Source of the DNA: an uncultured Persicobacter sp.
GTDB taxonomy: Bacteria > Bacteroidota > Bacteroidia > Cytophagales > Cyclobacteriaceae
Assembly: GCA_947498325.1 (NCBI GenBank)
Contig: CANMKE010000029.1
Span: 1 to 63,037, forward strand
Direction of reading: 5' to 3'
Length of the DNA stretch: 63,037 bases
The position numbers and the translations under genes are program-made. The notes beneath the pieces were generated by a model. It worked only from the letters and a program-made list of their open reading frames with translations. It was not told the origin of the DNA and did no database searches. Of this stretch, positions 59,562-63,037 are shown one piece after another (the first letter of the stretch is position 1; each line of letters starts with the position of its first letter).

Positions 59562-60437
59562 TTAAAAATAAACCCAGTACAATTGCCAATGCCCATTTTC
59601 GCGAACTTCGAGGGTGGGCATCGGTAATTTGAATAGTTCCAAAACTAATTTCACTCTCTGGAGCCTGCGCAAAGGCAGCTGTGCATAATCAATATCAAAG
59701 CTAAAAAGCAAACTGCTGTAAGGCTTGTAGCCCGCCTCAAGGTTTTGGTGTACCCTGCCATAAACCATCCCCTCCACCTGATACCCGATAGAGCACATCA
59801 GCCAGGAAGGCACACTTTTACGGTTGATAAAATACCGTACCGGGTAACTCATCCAATAAACCTGCCCATTATAATCCTTCAGTACCTGCTCCCCCAAATG
59901 CTGCCCCAGCAACTGCGGACGGTGTTCCGCCCAGGCAGAAGGAAAGAAGCTGAAGCGGGGGAACATTTTCACTTTACCCCAAAAGCGAAGCTGCAAATAG
60001 GCAAAGGATGCACCTGCAGCATTGGCCAGCAAATCATAAACAGAAAATCCATACGCTTTACCAAATCCATCCAAAACCTCCACAGGCAATAAAATCAGCA
60101 AACCTAACAGATAAGCCACCGACTGCCGTTTCTGACGATCCCATCCGCCTTTTATCAGCAAGACCTCAGCCCAGCGCACCATCTGAAAACAAGTGAAAAA
60201 GTGGCCAAGCTTATCCATACCATACCATTCGTCCAGATCATTGAAAAAATGAAAGCTCGACACGCCCTGAGGGCCATACCACGCCAAGCCAAGCCCTGCG
60301 ATCATGAGTACATACCAAATCACAAAGTACGACAGGCCGCGCCCTGCGGTCCAGGTGGTCGGTTGACGCTTACTCACCTGAAGCAGTACCCAAATAAAAA
60401 ATAACAGCAGGGGGACCCACCAGTATTGTGCTGACAT
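59562..60437 (-). CDS. DUF2279 membrane protein
   Basis: This 291-residue protein has an N-terminal hydrophobic part with about four helices (residues 5-20, 35-53, 105-121 and 130-148). Its conserved core, FHFFNDLDEWYGMDKLGHFFTCFQMVRWAE, VEVLDGFGKAYGFSVYDLLANAAGASFAY and later segments, fits DUF2279 (YfiM-like). The Asp-Lys-x-x-H motif and following D-x-x-x-N are the family's hallmark. The rest is soluble. The function is not known. It is convergent with ftsE and lies alone. Confidence 0.85.
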   Translation of the reverse strand: MSAQYWWVPLLLFFIWVLLQVSKRQPTTWTAGRGLSYFVIWYVLMIAGLGLAWYGPQGVSSFHFFNDLDEWYGMDKLGHFFTCFQMVRWAEVLLIKGGWDRQKRQSVAYLLGLLILLPVEVLDGFGKAYGFSVYDLLANAAGASFAYLQLRFWGKVKMFPRFSFFPSAWAEHRPQLLGQHLGEQVLKDYNGQVYWMSYPVRYFINRKSVPSWLMCSIGYQVEGMVYGRVHQNLEAGYKPYSSLLFSFDIDYAQLPLRRLQRVKLVLELFKLPMPTLEVRENGHWQLYWVYF

Positions 60438-60520
60438 GTTTACTTTTTATTCAAAGAAAAGCCATCCCCACGCTATTACAAAAAGATATTCAAATTATCT
60501 CTTATTTTTCAACCGCGAAA

Positions 60521-61828
60521 TCAACCATCGGCTTTGTCCAGTGCTTCTTTATAGGTATCAATAGCCCGCTGCCGTGCCGATTTATGCTCGACCATAGGTT
60601 CTACATAATCATCGGTACCATACTCCGGTACCCACTTTTTCACATAGTGCTCGTCGGGGTCAAATTTATTGAATTGACTTTCTGGATTGAACACCCGAAA
60701 ATAAGGCTGAGCATCGGTGCCTGTTCCTGCGGCCCATTGCCAGCCCCCATTATTGGAAGCCAATTCGTAATCCAGTAATTTTTCCGCAAAATAAGCCTCA
60801 CCCCATCGCCAGTCAATCAGCAGGTGCTTGGTCAGGAAACTCGCCACCACCATTCTCACCCGGTTGTGCATATACCCCGTTTGGTTGAGCTGCCGCATTC
60901 CGGCATCCACCATCGGGTAACCTGTTTCGCCCTTGCACCATTTCTCAAAACCCTTTTCGTCATTTCGCCACGGGACATTATCGTATTTTGCCTTAAAGGC
61001 CTCACTGACCACATGCGGAAAGTTCGCCAGAATCATGGCATAAAATTCCCGCCAGATCAACTCACTCAGGTAAACTTCACTTTCGTCCATCGCCTTGGCC
61101 ACCAAATCACGAATACTGACCGTCCCAAACCTTAGGTGTAATCCAATGCGGGTCGTGCCTTCCTCGGCAGGGAAATCCCGCTTATCCTCATAATTTTGCA
61201 ACGTCCGCTTGTTCACCACCTTGGTGGGCATGTCCTCATATTTGAAGCCTGAAAAACCCATTTTCTTCAAGGTAGGCAGTTTGAATTTCGGCTGGCCTTC
61301 CAAAATATGGCTCAGCCGGTTTTCAGAAAGGAAGTGCTGCTCCCCTTCCTTTTTATATTTCGAAAGCCACACTTTTTTATAGGGCGTAAACACCCGATAG
61401 GCGGTACCATCATCTTTGGCCACCTCCAGTTTTTCAAAAATCACCTGATCCTTAAAAGTTTCAAAAACGATATCGTGTCCTTCGAGCAAATCACGAACCT
61501 GCTGATCCCTTTCATCAGCATAAGGCTCATAATCATGATTGGCAAATACCTTCTTGACCTCGTACTTTTCAATCACCTGCTCCCAAGCCTTCAAGGGTTC
61601 ATCATAGATAAACTCGAACACCTGCCCGTCAATCTTATCGCGTAAATCTTCAAGACGTTCATATATGAAAGTTACCCGCGCATCATCTTCAGGCAGTTCA
61701 TCAAGAATATCCCGATCAAAGATAAAAAGTGGAACAACAGGTTCGTCGGCTTCCAGGGCCTCAAACAGTGCGTGATTATCCTTAAAACGAAGATCACGCC
61801 GCATCCAATATATATTTACTTTCGCCAC
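60521..61828 (-). CDS. DNA photolyase / cryptochrome family protein
   Basis: This 435-residue flavoprotein of the class I photolyase family probably repairs UV-induced pyrimidine dimers. The antenna-binding domain opens VNIYWMRRDLRFKDNHALFEAL. The FAD-binding half has SELIWREFYAMILANFPHVV, TGYPMVDAGMRQLNQTGYMHNRVRMVVASFL and WQWAAGTGTDAQPYFRVFNP, which hold flavin and substrate residues. Trp residues that carry electrons are present. The start is GTG at 61828 (VAKVNIYWMRRDL, read as Met). A cryptochrome function cannot be excluded. The gene is single. Confidence 0.92.
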   Translation of the reverse strand: MAKVNIYWMRRDLRFKDNHALFEALEADEPVVPLFIFDRDILDELPEDDARVTFIYERLEDLRDKIDGQVFEFIYDEPLKAWEQVIEKYEVKKVFANHDYEPYADERDQQVRDLLEGHDIVFETFKDQVIFEKLEVAKDDGTAYRVFTPYKKVWLSKYKKEGEQHFLSENRLSHILEGQPKFKLPTLKKMGFSGFKYEDMPTKVVNKRTLQNYEDKRDFPAEEGTTRIGLHLRFGTVSIRDLVAKAMDESEVYLSELIWREFYAMILANFPHVVSEAFKAKYDNVPWRNDEKGFEKWCKGETGYPMVDAGMRQLNQTGYMHNRVRMVVASFLTKHLLIDWRWGEAYFAEKLLDYELASNNGGWQWAAGTGTDAQPYFRVFNPESQFNKFDPDEHYVKKWVPEYGTDDYVEPMVEHKSARQRAIDTYKEALDKADG

Positions 61829-61883
61829 AACTATAAATTTTTATATCCAAAGGAATACAACGGACTGTACCCCAAACTGGCGG

Positions 61884-62540
61884 TTATTTTTGGGATTTTT
61901 GATAATCAGCAAGGAATTTTTCCAGGCCAACATCTGTCAGTGGGTGCTGAAACAGCGCTTTGAGGGTTTTGAGTGAAGCAGTAACCACATCGACGCCCAT
62001 TTCCGCAGCTGTAATCACATGCATGGGGTGGCGGACCGAAGCGCCAAGGATTTCAGTCTGAAAATCATAATTTTGATAAATATTGACAATCTGCCCGAGC
62101 ATCTCCATGCTGTCCATGGAAATGTCATCAAGTCGGCCCAAAAACGGTGACACATAGGTTGCCCCCGCCTTCGCGGCCACCAAGGCCTGCCCTGCCGAAA
62201 ACACCAGCGTACAATTGGTTCGCACCCCCATACCTGACAGCTTTTTTATTGCCTTCACGCCATCGGGTATCATTGGGATTTTCACTACAATCTTTTCATC
62301 TATGCCCGCAAGGGCATCGGCCTCTTTCATCATGCCCTCAAAATCGGTGGAAATCACTTCCGCACTGACATTATTATCGACCAAATCGCATATTTTTTTA
62401 TAATGCTGATAGATGGCTTCCTGCCCCTGAATTCCCACCTTGGCCATCAGTGAAGGGTTGGTGGTTACCCCATCAAGAATCCCGAGACTTGCCGCCTCTT
62501 CTATTTCTGAAAGTAATGCAGTATCAATAAAAAACTTCAT
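61884..62540 (-). CDS. Transaldolase-like fructose-6-phosphate aldolase
   Basis: This 218-residue protein is a single TIM barrel of the short transaldolase family (FSA/TalC). MKFFIDTALLSEIEEAASLGILDGVTTNPSLM opens it. The Schiff-base Lys lies in EKIVVKIPMIPDGVKAI, and TNCTLVFSAGQALVAAKAGATYVSPFLGRLDD is the classical signature. The enzyme either splits fructose 6-phosphate or transfers dihydroxyacetone units in the pentose phosphate pathway; the two are hard to separate by sequence. The photolyase gene lies downstream on the same strand, separated by 55 bases. Confidence 0.92.
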   Translation of the reverse strand: MKFFIDTALLSEIEEAASLGILDGVTTNPSLMAKVGIQGQEAIYQHYKKICDLVDNNVSAEVISTDFEGMMKEADALAGIDEKIVVKIPMIPDGVKAIKKLSGMGVRTNCTLVFSAGQALVAAKAGATYVSPFLGRLDDISMDSMEMLGQIVNIYQNYDFQTEILGASVRHPMHVITAAEMGVDVVTASLKTLKALFQHPLTDVGLEKFLADYQKSQK

Positions 62541-62621
62541 CGTGTTATAATTATCTGTGAGTGAAATATTTGATAATTATAAAACGAAAAGATCCCCCAA
62601 AAAAGAATAATTTTTGGGCAT

Positions 62622-62645
62622 AAAAAAAGACCCATGGGATGGATC
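62622..62645 (-). terminator. Distal terminator after SRP RNA copy 1
   Basis: On the minus strand GATCCAT pairs with ATGGGTC (one mismatch) around a CCC loop, followed by seven T. It lies about 22 bases past the T-run of SRP RNA copy 1. The sequence just downstream (TTTTTGGGCATAAAAAAAG on the plus strand) is nearly the same as that beyond copy 2, showing that the flank was duplicated too. Confidence 0.6.
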
Positions 62646-62666
62646 AGAATTGTACTTTTTTGATAT

Positions 62667-62762
62667 AAAAAAACGACCCGACGTAGCATCGCTCAACTAT
62701 TTACCCTTGCTGCCTTCCGGCCCTGGGGGAGTTCAACAGGAGCAGATCTCGTCGAATCGCAT
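62667..62762 (-). ncRNA. ffs: Signal recognition particle RNA, copy 1 (complete)
   Basis: On the minus strand the invariant apex CAGGGCCGGAAGGCAGCAAG is flanked by pairing stems: the 5' end CGATTCGACG pairs with the 3' CGTCGGGTCG through two U-G pairs. It ends in a run of T. The length of about 96 bases fits the small bacterial SRP RNA, which binds Ffh and targets membrane proteins. A consensus Bacteroidota promoter ends just before the 5' end. A second, related copy lies about 210 bases upstream on the same strand. Confidence 0.93.
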
Positions 62763-62764
62763 GA

Positions 62765-62795
62765 CAAAAGTACGCCTTTTTTATTGCTTTACAAG
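62765..62795 (-). promoter_or_regulatory. Promoter of SRP RNA copy 1
   Basis: On the minus strand TTG is followed after 19 bases by TACTTTTG, an exact TAnnTTTG element, and the RNA starts a few bases later. It is the best match to the Bacteroidota promoter consensus in this window. Confidence 0.75.
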
Positions 62796-62932
62796 CACTG
62801 AAGGCTATTTTTTAAACTTGTCGGCGTATTATTTTTTTGAGCAATTGACAATCAACCACTTAATCTTAAAAAATTTTTAACGCTAAGGATACTCCTTTTA
62901 GGGAATTGTACTATTCCTGAAATTTTGGGCAT

Positions 62933-62957
62933 AAAAAAAGCCCTCATTTAGAGTGCT
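62933..62957 (-). terminator. Distal terminator after SRP RNA copy 2
   Basis: On the minus strand AGCACTC pairs with GAGGGCT (one mismatch) around TAAAT, followed by seven T. Its position relative to copy 2 matches that of the hairpin at 62622 relative to copy 1. Confidence 0.55.
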
Positions 62958-62970
62958 TCACGGATAATTC

Positions 62971-63037
62971 AAAAAAAGACAAGCCAAGATCGCATCGCTC
63001 AACCACTTACCCTTGCTGCCTTCCGGCCCTGGGGGAG
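62971..63037 (-). ncRNA. ffs: Signal recognition particle RNA, copy 2 (cut by window edge)
   Basis: The same invariant apex, CAGGGCCGGAAGGCAGCAAG, followed by GGTAAGTGGTTGAGCGATGC, is present on the minus strand, and the 3' arm GATCTTGGCTTGTC ends in a run of seven T. The apex and central stem are nearly the same as in copy 1, but the distal 3' arm is different. The 5' half lies beyond the window. If the gene is functional, the missing 5' end should pair with GATCTTGGCTTGTC. Confidence 0.85.

Overview
The window is a 63 kb piece of a Bacteroidota chromosome, most likely a marine member of the order Cytophagales. The evidence is a TonB-dependent receptor with an N-terminal carboxypeptidase-regulatory-like domain, a PorX response regulator, an LpxC-FabZ fusion, DUF4293, DUF4412, DUF4846 and DUF4625 proteins, and promoters that fit the Bacteroidota form TTG/TTTG-N17-21-TAnnTTTG. 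The family and genus cannot be fixed from sequence reading alone. No rRNA, tRNA, CRISPR array or intact insertion sequence was seen.

The first 13.6 kb are accessory and mostly AT-rich. They hold an Amidase_3 lysin-like enzyme with a second, orphaned copy of its 3' end 0.9 kb downstream. Next come two unknown genes, one a lipoprotein interrupted by a single in-frame stop, then several small unknown or secreted proteins. A compact leftward operon follows (about 7136 to 4467) that looks like a graspetide (omega-ester/amide RiPP) locus: a 96-residue precursor with two TxT...E...DD core repeats, an MvdD-like ATP-grasp ligase and two membrane proteins, with no transporter or protease. Beyond it lie an XRE regulator plus type III restriction-modification operon and a tyrosine recombinase, with direct and inverted TTTCCTC repeats between the last two.

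From 13.6 to 38 kb the genes are mainly chromosomal. They include a DUF4412 protein, an acyl-carrier-like small protein, an X-Pro aminopeptidase and proline dehydrogenase. A rightward shikimate group follows (DAHP synthase-chorismate mutase, aroB, aroA), then a DUF4846 lipoprotein, an M42 peptidase, MOSC, SCO and pirin proteins. A TonB receptor and a His-rich DUF4625 lipoprotein share a TGCAAT-N3-ATTGCA operator-like repeat, which suggests one metal regulon, probably zinc. ComB, topoisomerase III, an outer membrane barrel, a thioesterase, a TRIC-like channel and RuvX complete this part.

From 38 to 49.6 kb are formate-THF ligase, alanine dehydrogenase with tsaE, PorX, and the lipid A block (HD hydrolase, lpxD, lpxC-fabZ, lpxA, an ABC ATPase, a lipoprotein). 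At 49.6-53.3 kb an AraC regulator is divergent from a three-gene sugar operon (TIM-barrel isomerase-like protein, PhyH-type dioxygenase, RhaT-like transporter). The remainder carries truA, an MsbA-like exporter, proC, ftsE, a photolyase and a transaldolase-like gene. The right edge has two tandem leftward SRP RNA genes; the second is cut by the window end.
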